DNA from: Candidatus Mailhella merdavium
GTDB taxonomy: Bacteria > Desulfobacterota > Desulfovibrionia > Desulfovibrionales > Desulfovibrionaceae
Direction: 5' to 3'
Assembly: GCA_019119045.1 (NCBI GenBank)
Contig: DWXS01000080.1
Location: 1 to 44,424 of the forward strand
Length of the DNA stretch: 44,424 bases
The translations under genes were made by a program, and so were the position numbers. This document shows positions 17,584 to 26,110 of this stretch, in pieces. The notes below the pieces were generated by a model. That model saw nothing but the letters and a program-made list of their open reading frames with translations, made no database searches and was not told the DNA's origin. How positions within the stretch are numbered: the stretch's first letter is position 1; every line of letters starts with the position of its first letter.

Positions 17584-17612
17584 TTCTGAATACTGTGTCG
17601 AGCAGATTTCGG

Positions 17613-17646
17613 AGGAAAAGCCTGTTGCTGCTGACAGGCTTTTCCT
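17613..17646. terminator. Bidirectional terminator between cbiH and the AT-rich orphan gene
   Basis: Perfect 13-base arms AGGAAAAGCCTGT and ACAGGCTTTTCCT surround an 8-base loop, followed on the plus strand by GTTTTATTTAT. It can serve both convergent genes. Confidence 0.85.
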
Positions 17647-17649
17647 GTT

Positions 17650-18342
17650 TTATTTATCTTTACGAGTTGCTCTGTGTGCTGTTACAAATAAAATCTTTGT
17701 AAAAAAATAAATGGATAATATGAGAGCTGTGTATATCATGTATTGTGATTCATGAATATCTCCGTATTCATCTGTTCTTATAATTTTTTCTGTGTAAGAA
17801 TTTATAAAATTATCATATAATATATTGGCTTTTTCTCCTTCTTCCTGACATATGAATACGCATTTTTTTTGAAGCGTCGGATGTTTATAATCAACTATAG
17901 TGACTTCTGTTCCTGATGAAACAAAGATTTCTCCTTGATATATATACATATAGAGAAAACATATTGATATGACTTGTAAAATAATCAGTTTTGAAATTTT
18001 TTCAGTTTTTGTGTTTTTATTGAACAGATTGACGGCACAAAGTATAAAAAATATACCGATAATAAGAAATACATATATGTATTCTTTAATATAATTTGCT
18101 TTGTATGAAAATGTTAATGTAATTATATCTTTAAAAAAATCAAGCTTTCTGTAAATCCATGATTCATATCGTATGTCGCTTGGAAAATAACAATATTTAA
18201 TGATTGAAGGTTCGCAGCTTAATGTAATGATTGTCCTGTTCTCGCTTGGAATCCGATATATATCACCGATGCTCAGGAATATCATGATGGAGAGTATTCC
18301 GGAGAACAGAAAGGCTGTACCCCATAAGTTACGGCTTGGCAT
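17650..18342 (-). CDS. AT-rich orphan membrane protein (four predicted transmembrane helices)
   Basis: I do not recognise this protein of about 230 residues. Predicted helices lie near residues 6-28, 85-105, 115-135 and 200-225. A cytoplasmic or periplasmic loop before the last helix contains KKCVFICQEEGEKANILYDNF. By eye the gene is about 25-30% GC, far below its neighbours, and uses many ATA, AAA and TTA codons, which suggests recent horizontal acquisition. Composition returns to local values at the first 20 codons. I chose the Met at 18342, which gives a clean hydrophobic N-terminus; the frame is open to 18408 without a good ribosome site. It could be an immunity, toxin-partner or phage-defence membrane protein, but no motif supports any of these. 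Confidence 0.65.
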   Translation of the reverse strand: MPSRNLWGTAFLFSGILSIMIFLSIGDIYRIPSENRTIITLSCEPSIIKYCYFPSDIRYESWIYRKLDFFKDIITLTFSYKANYIKEYIYVFLIIGIFFILCAVNLFNKNTKTEKISKLIILQVISICFLYMYIYQGEIFVSSGTEVTIVDYKHPTLQKKCVFICQEEGEKANILYDNFINSYTEKIIRTDEYGDIHESQYMIYTALILSIYFFTKILFVTAHRATRKDK

Positions 18343-18758
18343 GGAAAACCGACCTTTACAGACAATCGGAAAGTTTATCACGGGAGCTTCGCTTCCGGGA
18401 GGCGTCACTGCAGGCGGGGCCTCTTCTGAAACGGATGAGGATGCTCAGTGCGTATGCAGCGTGCCCTTACAATGTCAGCCGATTACTGAGCATGGTGATT
18501 CATGCTGCTGAACAGCATCACGGCTGTCTTTACCCGATTTTTCGTCTTATTTACGTATCGGGATGCATGGCGGCTTCAGCGTAGAGTCTGATGCTGCAAC
18601 ATACAGAAATATGGACAGGAATAAGAAACGATCCTGCCGCCCGGCGGAACGCAAGTCAGTCCGGCTTTTTCCTGCCTCCCTGTTGTCAGTCGGGGAGGCA
18701 GACCGGATGACAGGCGTTCCGTTCAGGCGAGGAATGGGCGTAAGAGTTTTTCCGCCGT
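18343..18758. other. Gene-free stretch between the orphan gene and larA
   Basis: This 416-base stretch of normal composition holds no frame with a convincing ribosome site. It has one 9-base inverted repeat, CTGCCTCCC (18672-18680) with GGGAGGCAG (18693-18701), flanked by CCGG on both sides. No U-run follows it on either strand, so a terminator for larA is doubtful. The promoter of the AT-rich minus-strand gene must lie here. Confidence 0.35.
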
Positions 18759-20060
18759 TTATGCCTTCAGTTTGGGCAGGGTGGAGGCCCCGTGCGGCAT
18801 GAGAATGGTTTTCATGTCGAGTGAACCGCCGTTCAAGGCTGCGGCCACTTTTAAAGCCTCATCCAGCGTTTTGACCGCCCTGATGCCGGTTCTGGCAAAA
18901 TTATCAGGGTTCATATCTGTCACAAGGATCAGATTATGCGTTTCCGCCGCTTCTGCGAACAGGAAGCCCACATAGGCTCCGATGGAGAAGGCGTCCCGCA
19001 GAGCCCGTTCCCGTTCTGCCATATTGGAGAAAGCCTGAATCTGCTTCTGACAGTCATCGTCCCCGAAGCCTTCGTGACAGCGGGAAAGCAGTATGAGCGT
19101 GCCTTTGGGAGAACATGCGGCCAGAGCGTTGCTCAACAGTTTGATGGTCTGATAAAAGTTGATGTCCTTGGGGTAGCCGCCTGCGCTGGCGATGACCAGC
19201 GGGGCAGTCTGAGGAATGGCAACCCCGTCTATGGATTCTACCAGCCTGCACGCGGCTCGGTGGGCAGCCAGCCAGTTTCCTGCGAATGCACTGATGATGT
19301 TGAACTGGTCATTGACCACAACATTGAGAGAAAAGCAGGGGGGAAGCATGGCCGCAGCTTCCAGCAGGTCGGCCTGAAAGACGTTGCTGTTTTCAAGGTT
19401 GCCGCTGCATACCATGGGGTTGGTTCCGTTACCGAATCCTTCATTCAGCGCAAGATTGTGGTGGTGCTGGATGGTGTCGTAGGCGGCAATACCGGGCAGA
19501 AGCATTTTTCCGCCTCCGCCGTATCCTGCCAGAAAATGATACACCACTCCGCAACAGGAAACGATTTTATCAGCTTCCACAGCATGACGGTTGAATTTTA
19601 CCGGAGTTCCGTGGGATGTCTTCCCCATATACACCATATCCTGCTGTTCCCGGCACTGGTGATCCACTACCTTGATGCGTTGCAGGATATCTTCCCCCGT
19701 CAGTTTGACATGTTCTTCCCGTGTTTGGCGTCTGTGGGTACCTGTTGCGCTGAGAATGGTGATATCCCGATCCGGAATGCCGCATCGATTAAGTTCTTCA
19801 ACCATAATGGGCACATAGACAGAAGGAGACTGCCAGGAACGTGTGACGTCGGGAACGAGCAGACAGATGCGCTCTCCTGCTTTTACCAGCTCCTGAAGAG
19901 GCGGAGACTGTACCGGAGCTGAAAGAGCCTGTCGGATGACCTGTTCTGCCGTCAGTGCCGGCAGTTGAACGGAGTTCGGTTCCAGTTCTGCGATGAGATT
20001 GGCGGGCTCGATATCCACAGCCCATTCCTGTTCACCATATTTTAAAAAATGCCGTGCCAT
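18759..20060 (-). CDS. larA: Nickel-dependent lactate racemase family protein (LarA)
   Basis: The 433-residue protein carries the LarA catalytic set: D71/R74 in PDVTRSW, H109 in ATGTHR, H175 in VYHFLAGYGGGGK, the pincer-lysine equivalent K185, and H201 in QHHHN. By memory these sit one residue later than H108, H174, K184 and H200 of the Lactobacillus plantarum enzyme. LarA interconverts D- and L-lactate using a nickel-pincer nucleotide; some homologues act on other 2-hydroxyacids. Lactate is a major electron donor of sulfate reducers. The start at 20060 has AAAAAGGA 9 bases upstream. The maturation genes larB, larC and larE are not nearby. The racemase fold is secure; the substrate is inferred. 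Confidence 0.85.
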   Translation of the reverse strand: MARHFLKYGEQEWAVDIEPANLIAELEPNSVQLPALTAEQVIRQALSAPVQSPPLQELVKAGERICLLVPDVTRSWQSPSVYVPIMVEELNRCGIPDRDITILSATGTHRRQTREEHVKLTGEDILQRIKVVDHQCREQQDMVYMGKTSHGTPVKFNRHAVEADKIVSCCGVVYHFLAGYGGGGKMLLPGIAAYDTIQHHHNLALNEGFGNGTNPMVCSGNLENSNVFQADLLEAAAMLPPCFSLNVVVNDQFNIISAFAGNWLAAHRAACRLVESIDGVAIPQTAPLVIASAGGYPKDINFYQTIKLLSNALAACSPKGTLILLSRCHEGFGDDDCQKQIQAFSNMAERERALRDAFSIGAYVGFLFAEAAETHNLILVTDMNPDNFARTGIRAVKTLDEALKVAAALNGGSLDMKTILMPHGASTLPKLKA

Positions 20061-20227
20061 GATGTATTCCTTTTTAATAAGTCAGGAACAATGTCAATAT
20101 GCTACTATTCTGAACGGATACAGGCAAGAAGCGAAAATATGCTCCTCTTGCCCGCCCGCCCGATTTCTGAAACACTGAAGATATCGCAAAGGTTCTCTTT
20201 TCAGAAACATTTTTCACGGACACAACG

Positions 20228-20752
20228 ATGCTGGCTTCCAAGACAATAACGGCTATAGGGATAGATCCGGGTTCACGCGTGACGGGCTGGGGGGTTGTCC
20301 GTGAAAGCTCCGGTATGCTTGAACTGGTGGCGTGTGGGGATATCAGGGCCGGAGGGGAAGATTTTCCGAAGCGGCTTGCGTATATTTATCATGAGCTGTG
20401 CCGGGTTCTGGATAAGTGGAAACCGGAAGAAGCCGCAGTGGAACAGGTATTCACGTCCAAAAACATCACAAGTGCGCTCAAGCTCGGGCAGGCCAGAGGC
20501 GTGGCCATAGCGGCATGTGCGGCCCGCAATCTGTCTGTGAGTGGTTATGCCCCGACTCTGGTAAAAAAATCTCTGGTCGGCAACGGCAGAGCGGAAAAAT
20601 CACAGGTAGCCTTTATGGTGGGACAGATACTCGGATATTCGACAAGTAACTGGGTTCCCGATACGACAGATGCTTTGGGCATAGCAATCTGTCATCTGAC
20701 TATGCGCCGGTACAACCATATGGCGAGAATATGCGGGGAAGCACAGGGATAA
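20228..20752 (+). CDS. ruvC: Crossover junction endodeoxyribonuclease RuvC
   Basis: The 174-residue protein has the RNase H-like catalytic set: D13 in GIDPGSR, E72 in VEQVF, and D145 and D148 in PDTTDALGIAICH. RuvC resolves Holliday junctions with RuvAB. It is divergent from larA across a 167-base intergenic region. ruvA and ruvB are not adjacent in this window. Length and motifs are normal. Confidence 0.96.
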   Translation: MLASKTITAIGIDPGSRVTGWGVVRESSGMLELVACGDIRAGGEDFPKRLAYIYHELCRVLDKWKPEEAAVEQVFTSKNITSALKLGQARGVAIAACAARNLSVSGYAPTLVKKSLVGNGRAEKSQVAFMVGQILGYSTSNWVPDTTDALGIAICHLTMRRYNHMARICGEAQG

Positions 20753-20868
20753 GGTTCCCTGTCATGGACAGGCAAACGGCTCGTGAGCGGTATTCCTTTA
20801 ATACAGATGAGCTGCATGACCGTTTGTCCGGGAGGGGGCCCGATATATTGTGAAGAGCCGAAGAAAAA

Positions 20869-20897
20869 GGGCCCGTCCGACATTGCCGGACGGGCCC
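20869..20897 (-). terminator. Rho-independent terminator of the molybdenum oxidoreductase operon
   Basis: Perfect 11-base arms GGGCCCGTCCG and CGGACGGGCCC surround a 7-base loop. Read on the minus strand the stem is followed by TTTTTCTT, and it lies 23 bases after the cytochrome gene stop. On the plus strand there is no U-run, so it acts for the minus-strand operon. Confidence 0.9.
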
Positions 20898-20919
20898 TCT
20901 GTTCAGCAGGTCATGGGGC

Positions 20920-21615
20920 TTAACCCTTCAGCTTGCGGAACCACAACGGGTTGTGGCGACGCGCAAAATCTTCAGGAATAAAGCCGGTGAACATGGAGCG
21001 GAGAGCCGGGCCTTCTCCGGGGGCCAGAGCCGCCATATAAATGTGAATGGGCAGTACAATGGCCATGATACCGGCGCAGCAGAAGTGAATGAGCATACTC
21101 CAGCGCAGCAGGTCTTCCGTACCGGCCTGAGTTCCGGCAAAGACCATGATGCAACCGGTGACAATCAGACCCAGACTGCAAAATACGGCAGCGATAGCCG
21201 CAAATTTCTGCCCTGCATTATAGAAGCCCTGAGGCGGCAGCGTAGGATCCATTCCCATCCGGCGCATGGCCTTTTCCCCGACGGTGAGCCGCAGGCCCTT
21301 GCGGATGCACCATGTCATATCGGAAGCGGGATGAATGGAGGTGATTTCCTTCATAAAGGGAAGAGCTTCCTGACGTCCGCGGAAAATGACGAACACCAGA
21401 CACAGGGCAATCCAGATCAGACCGATGACCACATGTGCGCTCAACAGCGGATACAGGCCGCCGAAGATGCCTGACCAGGCAGATGTCCACCATTCGCCCA
21501 CAGGACTCATTTCCGGATTGGCCAGCAGAGCAAACCCGGAGAAAAGCAGAAAAAGCCAGCAAATGGCGTTGCCCCAGTGCAGAAAGATACCCCAGATGGA
21601 GTGACGGCGGATCAT
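20920..21615 (-). CDS. Cytochrome b membrane subunit of a formate dehydrogenase-type oxidoreductase
   Basis: The 231-residue integral membrane protein has four transmembrane helices (about 11-31, 55-78, 140-160 and 172-195). Histidines suited to two b hemes appear in LHWGN, SAHVVIG, LIHFCC and LPIHIYM. This is the gamma (FdnI-like) subunit pattern, which passes electrons between the periplasmic catalytic dimer and the membrane quinone pool. Its ATG overlaps the ferredoxin-subunit stop (ATGA), so the two are translationally coupled. A terminator follows directly. Confidence 0.88.
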   Translation of the reverse strand: MIRRHSIWGIFLHWGNAICWLFLLFSGFALLANPEMSPVGEWWTSAWSGIFGGLYPLLSAHVVIGLIWIALCLVFVIFRGRQEALPFMKEITSIHPASDMTWCIRKGLRLTVGEKAMRRMGMDPTLPPQGFYNAGQKFAAIAAVFCSLGLIVTGCIMVFAGTQAGTEDLLRWSMLIHFCCAGIMAIVLPIHIYMAALAPGEGPALRSMFTGFIPEDFARRHNPLWFRKLKG

Positions 21616-22367
21616 GCCTGACCTCCTTGATCGTTACGGCTGTTATCGTCGTGGCTTTCTTCATGATCGTGTTCGCGATCCGAAGGCAGGACAAGTTGTT
21701 TGAAAAAGACGCCGATGACTCCGAACAGAGCAAGACCTCCCAGCCAGCGCGTACCGGTTGCGACATGTTCCATGGCCTTGACCGGGCCGGGTATTTCCGC
21801 ATCGCGGGGCCAGTCCGTAGGTACGGTATGGTTGAGATAGGTCAATGAGGGTTCCGTATTGCAGTTTTTTGCGACAACGTGAATCTGCTTATTTTCTTTA
21901 AGCAACTGTGAGACCGGATCGTCAGGATTGTCCGCGTCGCCGAAGCTGCGGCAGTGGGTAGGGCAAACCCGCACACATGCGGGGACTTCGCCCTTGGCGG
22001 AGTATTCGCGGCAATAGTCGCATTTATCCGCAGTTCCTGTTTCAGGGTTTTTGTAACGCGCATCGTAGGGACAGGCGGCAATGCAGGAACCGCATCCGAT
22101 GCAGCGGGACTTGTCGATGGCGACGCTGCCGTCGTCGGCTTTGTAGGTGGCATGGGTGGGGCAGGCGTCTACGCAGAGGGGCTTGTCGCAGTGCATGCAG
22201 GCGCCTGGCTGAAAGACACGCCCCAGAGGAGACGTGGTATCGGGCGTCTGGCGCACCCAGTTTCTGGAATGACCAAGGGGCACATGATTTCGCTGCTGGC
22301 AGGCGACAAGGCATGCTTTGCAGTTCATACATTTGGTCGAATCAATGACCATGACATATCGTGACAT
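21612..22367 (-). CDS. Four-cluster 4Fe-4S ferredoxin subunit with C-terminal membrane anchor
   Basis: The 251-residue protein has sixteen cysteines in four ferredoxin-type groups: C13/16/19/23 (STKCMNCKACLVAC), CMHCDKPLCVDAC, CIGCGSCIAAC, and CDYC with CVRVC. This is the beta-subunit pattern of FdnGHI-type and related molybdenum enzymes. A transmembrane helix near residues 205-225 (WLGGLALFGVIGVFFKQLVL) precedes a His/Asp-rich tail, as in FdnH. It relays electrons from the catalytic subunit to cytochrome b. I chose 22367 because GGAG lies 9 bases upstream; a more upstream Met at 22400 has no support. Confidence 0.88.
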   Translation of the reverse strand: MSRYVMVIDSTKCMNCKACLVACQQRNHVPLGHSRNWVRQTPDTTSPLGRVFQPGACMHCDKPLCVDACPTHATYKADDGSVAIDKSRCIGCGSCIAACPYDARYKNPETGTADKCDYCREYSAKGEVPACVRVCPTHCRSFGDADNPDDPVSQLLKENKQIHVVAKNCNTEPSLTYLNHTVPTDWPRDAEIPGPVKAMEHVATGTRWLGGLALFGVIGVFFKQLVLPSDREHDHEESHDDNSRNDQGGQA

Positions 22368-22408
22368 AGTTATACTCCGAAAGTATGCCGCACGGTTCAA
22401 ACGCCGGA

Positions 22409-24592
22409 TTATGCGTTGATCTTGCGCAGAGCGCAGCCCACACCGTTATGCTGGCAGGAAATGCGATCCCAGTAGTTGGGAAGAATGGTATTGATGTGGG
22501 GACTGCGGTTCTGTTCCAGCGGACTCGACGCCGTACAGTGTGACGGCGTGAAGATGATGCCGGGGATGATTTCTGGAGAAATATCCACCCATGCTTCAAG
22601 GCTGCCCACAAAGGTTTCCAGAAGAACTTTTTCTCCCTGAACGAGGTTATATTCGGCGGCCGTTTTCGGATTGATGGACACGAAACGGCCTTCACTGTAC
22701 TGGGCCAGCTCCTTGGAAAAATTGGTCATGGTCTGCTGCCAGTGCCAGAGAACCTTCCCCTGCGTAAATACGAGCGGATATTTTTCGTCCCTGTCTTTTC
22801 CGAGCGGGCTGCCTTTCGGATATGTCCATTTGACGCGGCCGAACACGCGATCCTGAACGGTCATGGTTCCTTCAGGGGTCAGGAGCTTTCCGTCGCTGAA
22901 AACATTTCCTATGTGTTCTTCGCCGTTTTCCTCATAAATGGGCCAGACCAGACCATCCGGAGATTTACGCAGCCGATCGAGCGTCATGCCCTTCCAGGAT
23001 GGAACGATGGACACAAATTTCTGGTAGAGATCCGCAGGGTCCTTGAAGTTGGGGTACTTGTCGCCGAAAAGGGCGATACCGAGATCCCGGTAGAACTGCC
23101 AGTCCGGGACACAGGAACCCGGCGCGTCCACGATTTTTTCCCGCCAGACAATCTGTTTTTCATTCCCGTAGCCGGAGCCTGCCGTTTCAGGAGAGAGTAC
23201 ATTGGGGATGAAGAGATCCGCAGCTTCGGTTTCTTCCGTCATAAAGCAGCCGCGATGGACGACAAAGGGTACTTTTTCTATGGCCTTGCGTACATTTTCG
23301 CAGTCCGGATAGCGGCGGTAGCTGCTCTGGAGGAAAAGGATATCCAGATTTCCCTTTTCCATGGCCATGCGCAGGCGTCTGAAATTCATCTTTGCCTTGT
23401 CCAGCGGGCCGAGCAGTGCGTCGACGAATTCGTCTTCTCCGCCGGGTTTGCCGCTCTGCATGGTAAGAATCCCTCTGCCGGATCCGAATATGTTGTCGGT
23501 CAGTGCCTGAAGGAAAATGAGAGCGCGTACCGTCGGGATACCGTTGGTATATCTTGCAAGCGCGCCGCCCAGCCAGAGGATGGTGCGTGGGCTGGAGGCA
23601 ATGGCGGCGTACACTTCCAGAATGGCGTTTACGGGAACGCCTGTGATCTCCTGCACCTTTTCAGGGGTATAGGGGGCGGCGTCTTCCTTAAGATTATCCA
23701 GATCGGTGATCAGGGTGCGGGCCTTGGCATCGTCGAAGGCTCCGTGATCAAAAATATAGCGGATCGCGCCCAGAGCCAGCGCGCCGTCTGTACCGGGCAG
23801 CGGCTGGAGCTGTGTCGTACACCACAGGCTGGTACGGGTTTTGCGCGGATCGATATAAATGATTTTTGTTCCGCCGGCTCTGGCTTTTTCCAGCCAGCGG
23901 GTATAGGGCGGGTACAAATCGTTGATATTTGCGCCCCACAACAGCAGCGTCTGGGCATTGCAGACTTCGTTGACCGTAGTCGTGCAGTTGCCGGTGCCGG
24001 TCATTGCCGTCAGCATGTTGGCACAGGTACTGGTGCAGGTTTCTCCCGGAGGCATGGTATGCACGCAGCCGGCAAGATGCAGTGTCATGACGGCGGCAAG
24101 CTCGCTTTCCCGGCAGTCCCACAGCGGCATGGTCATTGCCATGCGATCACCGGCCTTGCTCCCGTGCTTGTCCAGGCATTCCCTGACTTTTGTGGCGGTA
24201 ATCTGAAGAGCCTCTTCATAGCTGATGCGCTTCCAGCTTCCGTCCGGCTGATGCAGCATGGGTTCTGTCAGACGATAGGGGCTGTTGACAAGTTCCACCA
24301 TGGACAGACCCTTGGGGCACATGGAACCGCCGGTCCAGCGGTTGTCCTTTTCTCCAATAAGGCTTTCAACCATGCCGTTACGCACCTGTGCCTGATAGGT
24401 GCAACGAGTCTGGCAGAATGGGCAATAGCCTTTGACAAATGAGATTGGGCCGTGGTCTTCAGGCTCTCCTCTGCCGGAAATTGTTCCCATGCCGAGCGCT
24501 CGTCCCGGAGCGCCTGTCATGACAGCCGCTCCTCCGGCAAGCAGAGCCGCGCTGAGCCGGAGGAAGTTTCTGCGTGAATAGGTGTCTTGCAT
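22409..24592 (-). CDS. Tat-exported molybdopterin oxidoreductase, catalytic subunit
   Basis: The 727-residue protein opens with a twin-arginine signal (SRRNFLRLSAALLAGGAA). A 4Fe-4S motif follows with C57, C60, C64 and C92 (then K94), then the molybdopterin domain and a C-terminal MGD-binding domain (near VFTQGKVLWHWQQT). The likely Mo ligand is C190 in GETCTSTCANM, aligned by eye to Sec140 of E. coli FdhF. No in-frame TGA is present. The His that follows the ligand in classical formate dehydrogenases is Ala here. The substrate may therefore be formate or a sulfur/selenium oxyanion such as thiosulfate or polysulfide, which cannot be settled by eye. The start follows AGGA by 7 bases. With the next two genes it makes a complete periplasm-facing complex. 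Confidence 0.85.
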   Translation of the reverse strand: MQDTYSRRNFLRLSAALLAGGAAVMTGAPGRALGMGTISGRGEPEDHGPISFVKGYCPFCQTRCTYQAQVRNGMVESLIGEKDNRWTGGSMCPKGLSMVELVNSPYRLTEPMLHQPDGSWKRISYEEALQITATKVRECLDKHGSKAGDRMAMTMPLWDCRESELAAVMTLHLAGCVHTMPPGETCTSTCANMLTAMTGTGNCTTTVNEVCNAQTLLLWGANINDLYPPYTRWLEKARAGGTKIIYIDPRKTRTSLWCTTQLQPLPGTDGALALGAIRYIFDHGAFDDAKARTLITDLDNLKEDAAPYTPEKVQEITGVPVNAILEVYAAIASSPRTILWLGGALARYTNGIPTVRALIFLQALTDNIFGSGRGILTMQSGKPGGEDEFVDALLGPLDKAKMNFRRLRMAMEKGNLDILFLQSSYRRYPDCENVRKAIEKVPFVVHRGCFMTEETEAADLFIPNVLSPETAGSGYGNEKQIVWREKIVDAPGSCVPDWQFYRDLGIALFGDKYPNFKDPADLYQKFVSIVPSWKGMTLDRLRKSPDGLVWPIYEENGEEHIGNVFSDGKLLTPEGTMTVQDRVFGRVKWTYPKGSPLGKDRDEKYPLVFTQGKVLWHWQQTMTNFSKELAQYSEGRFVSINPKTAAEYNLVQGEKVLLETFVGSLEAWVDISPEIIPGIIFTPSHCTASSPLEQNRSPHINTILPNYWDRISCQHNGVGCALRKINA

Positions 24593-24702
24593 GACAATAT
24601 CCTGTGGGTTTGCCGTATGGCAGTTCAGGTTCTCTTGCCGTTTCCGTCGGAAGGGAAACTTCCCTTGTTGATTACAGGAAAGGGCGGGAAAATGTAAGTT
24701 GA

Positions 24703-24736
24703 TTTTCACCGCAGCGAGAGAGATGTGCGGTGAAAA
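24703..24736. repeat. 11-base inverted repeat between lplA and the oxidoreductase genes
   Basis: TTTTCACCGCA and TGCGGTGAAAA surround a 12-base loop. It lies after the lplA stop and before the oxidoreductase start on the minus strand. The A/T arms resemble a terminator, but no U-run follows the stem on the minus strand, so an operator or attenuator is equally possible. Confidence 0.45.
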
Positions 24737-24769
24737 AATTTCGCCGTTGCCGTTTTCCCGTTTTGGAAA

Positions 24770-25792
24770 TCATGACTCCTTTGCACGGACATCTGCTTCG
24801 CCGCTTAGAAAAGCGGCGATTTCCTCTCCTGGTGCCCCGGTAAAATATTCTTCCAGAGGATAGGGAAGGCGCGTCAGAGCGGCGCGTACGTCATTTGCCG
24901 TAAATTTTGTTCCTGTCAGAATGTGTTCAATGTCCGTCACATTCCTGCCGGAAAAAAAATCTCCGAATATACGACAGGTGCGGATGATACCGTTTTGTAT
25001 ATCAAAACGACAGTCAAGCGCTCCCCAGGGAAAGCGTTCCCGTATGCAAGTGGTGAAGGCCGGGGATTTGCCGTAGTTCCATTCCCATGTGCGGTATTTC
25101 AGGTCTGCAAGTTCTTCGGCTCTGGAGGCCGTTTCCTGCGGGAGCAGGGCTTCTCCTTCCGCACAGCGGGCGATCATGGCGTCGGCAAGCCGTGTCAGAC
25201 AGGTATCCCGATCAAGCTCCGGCGCCATAAATTCCCGCAGGTTGGCCACCCTGCTGCGGTGGGAGGAAACTCCCTTGGAACGGTATTTGTCGGGGTTGCC
25301 CGTCAGAACCTGCCCGAGTACGGACATATCCAGATCCACCAGCATGGTGCCGTGGTGCAGCACCTTTTCCCCGCTTCGACGCTGGGCGCAGCCGGAAACC
25401 TTGCGTCCTGCAACGGTAATATCGTTTCGGCTGGTGAACTCGGCCTTGATGTTCAAGTCGGCAAGAGCGTCCACCATAAGACGCATGAAGGGGGCAAAAT
25501 CCGCCCGTTCATTTTTTTTCAATGAAGTCAGGAAGGAAAAATTCAGGTTCCCTTCGTCATGATAAACAGCCCCGCCACCAGTTTCACGGCGGATGACGGG
25601 AATATTTTTTTCACGGACAAAGGCTTCATTGATTTCTTCCAGCGTGTTCTGATGTCTGCCTACTATAACGGACGGACCGTTGCGCCATATAAGAAGCCAT
25701 CCGGGATCATTCGGCTTCAGATCGTCGAAAAGACATTGTTCCAGCGCAAGATTATAGGCCGGATCAAGGGATTGTATGCACAGAGCCAGCAT
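24770..25792 (-). CDS. lplA: Lipoate-protein ligase A
   Basis: The 340-residue protein has the LplA catalytic domain with RRETGGGAVYHDEGNLNFSF (about 68-87) and the lipoyl-AMP lysine K131 in VAGRKVSGCAQRR. An accessory C-terminal domain lies near residues 250-335. It attaches lipoate to the lysine of GcvH or E2 proteins using ATP. The start at 25792 has AAGG about 6 bases upstream. No lipoylated target gene is adjacent, and no link to the oxidoreductase is evident beyond orientation. The family is secure. Confidence 0.93.
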   Translation of the reverse strand: MLALCIQSLDPAYNLALEQCLFDDLKPNDPGWLLIWRNGPSVIVGRHQNTLEEINEAFVREKNIPVIRRETGGGAVYHDEGNLNFSFLTSLKKNERADFAPFMRLMVDALADLNIKAEFTSRNDITVAGRKVSGCAQRRSGEKVLHHGTMLVDLDMSVLGQVLTGNPDKYRSKGVSSHRSRVANLREFMAPELDRDTCLTRLADAMIARCAEGEALLPQETASRAEELADLKYRTWEWNYGKSPAFTTCIRERFPWGALDCRFDIQNGIIRTCRIFGDFFSGRNVTDIEHILTGTKFTANDVRAALTRLPYPLEEYFTGAPGEEIAAFLSGEADVRAKES

Positions 25793-26110
25793 GAAAGACC
25801 TTTGGTTAAAGGATAATCACGTTTTGTACCTAAGAAGTGATGCTTGCCGTTGAACGTTCCGGAATTCATTGAGCCGACAACTTCAATCCTCATGAATGTT
25901 TTTCCGGTTTTGCTGTGGACTTTCCTCTGAAAGGCGGCAATCCCCCCTTCCGGGGACTAGGGGACCTTTCCACACTCTACGATACCTTCGCTTCGATACA
26001 GTTTCAAGTGCCTCTTTCAGGCGGAAACAGGCTCAATTTGTCGAACAGAATGATATTTTTTCATGTTTCGCGTATTCCTGTTTTCACTGCGGAAAACGCC
26101 GCGGCCGTTT
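25793..26110. other. Intergenic region between lplA and the RND pump gene
   Basis: This 318-base region is upstream of lplA and downstream of the pump gene, both minus strand. GAAAACG (26092-26098) and CGTTTTC (26106-26112) make a small hairpin overlapping the pump stop codon, a weak terminator candidate. C/G runs near 25938-25970 could also pair. No convincing gene was seen. Confidence 0.35.

Noticed and set aside
18672-18701. Terminator for larA
   Set aside because: The inverted repeat is perfect, but an A-run rather than a U-run follows on the minus strand, so it does not fit the Rho-independent pattern.
18936-19922. Long frame opposite larA
   Set aside because: LarA's catalytic residues all lie on the minus strand, so the plus-strand frame is a shadow.
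22742-24442. Open frame of 566 codons opposite the molybdopterin oxidoreductase
   Set aside because: It lies antisense to the catalytic subunit whose motifs are intact. The translated sequence resembles no protein family.
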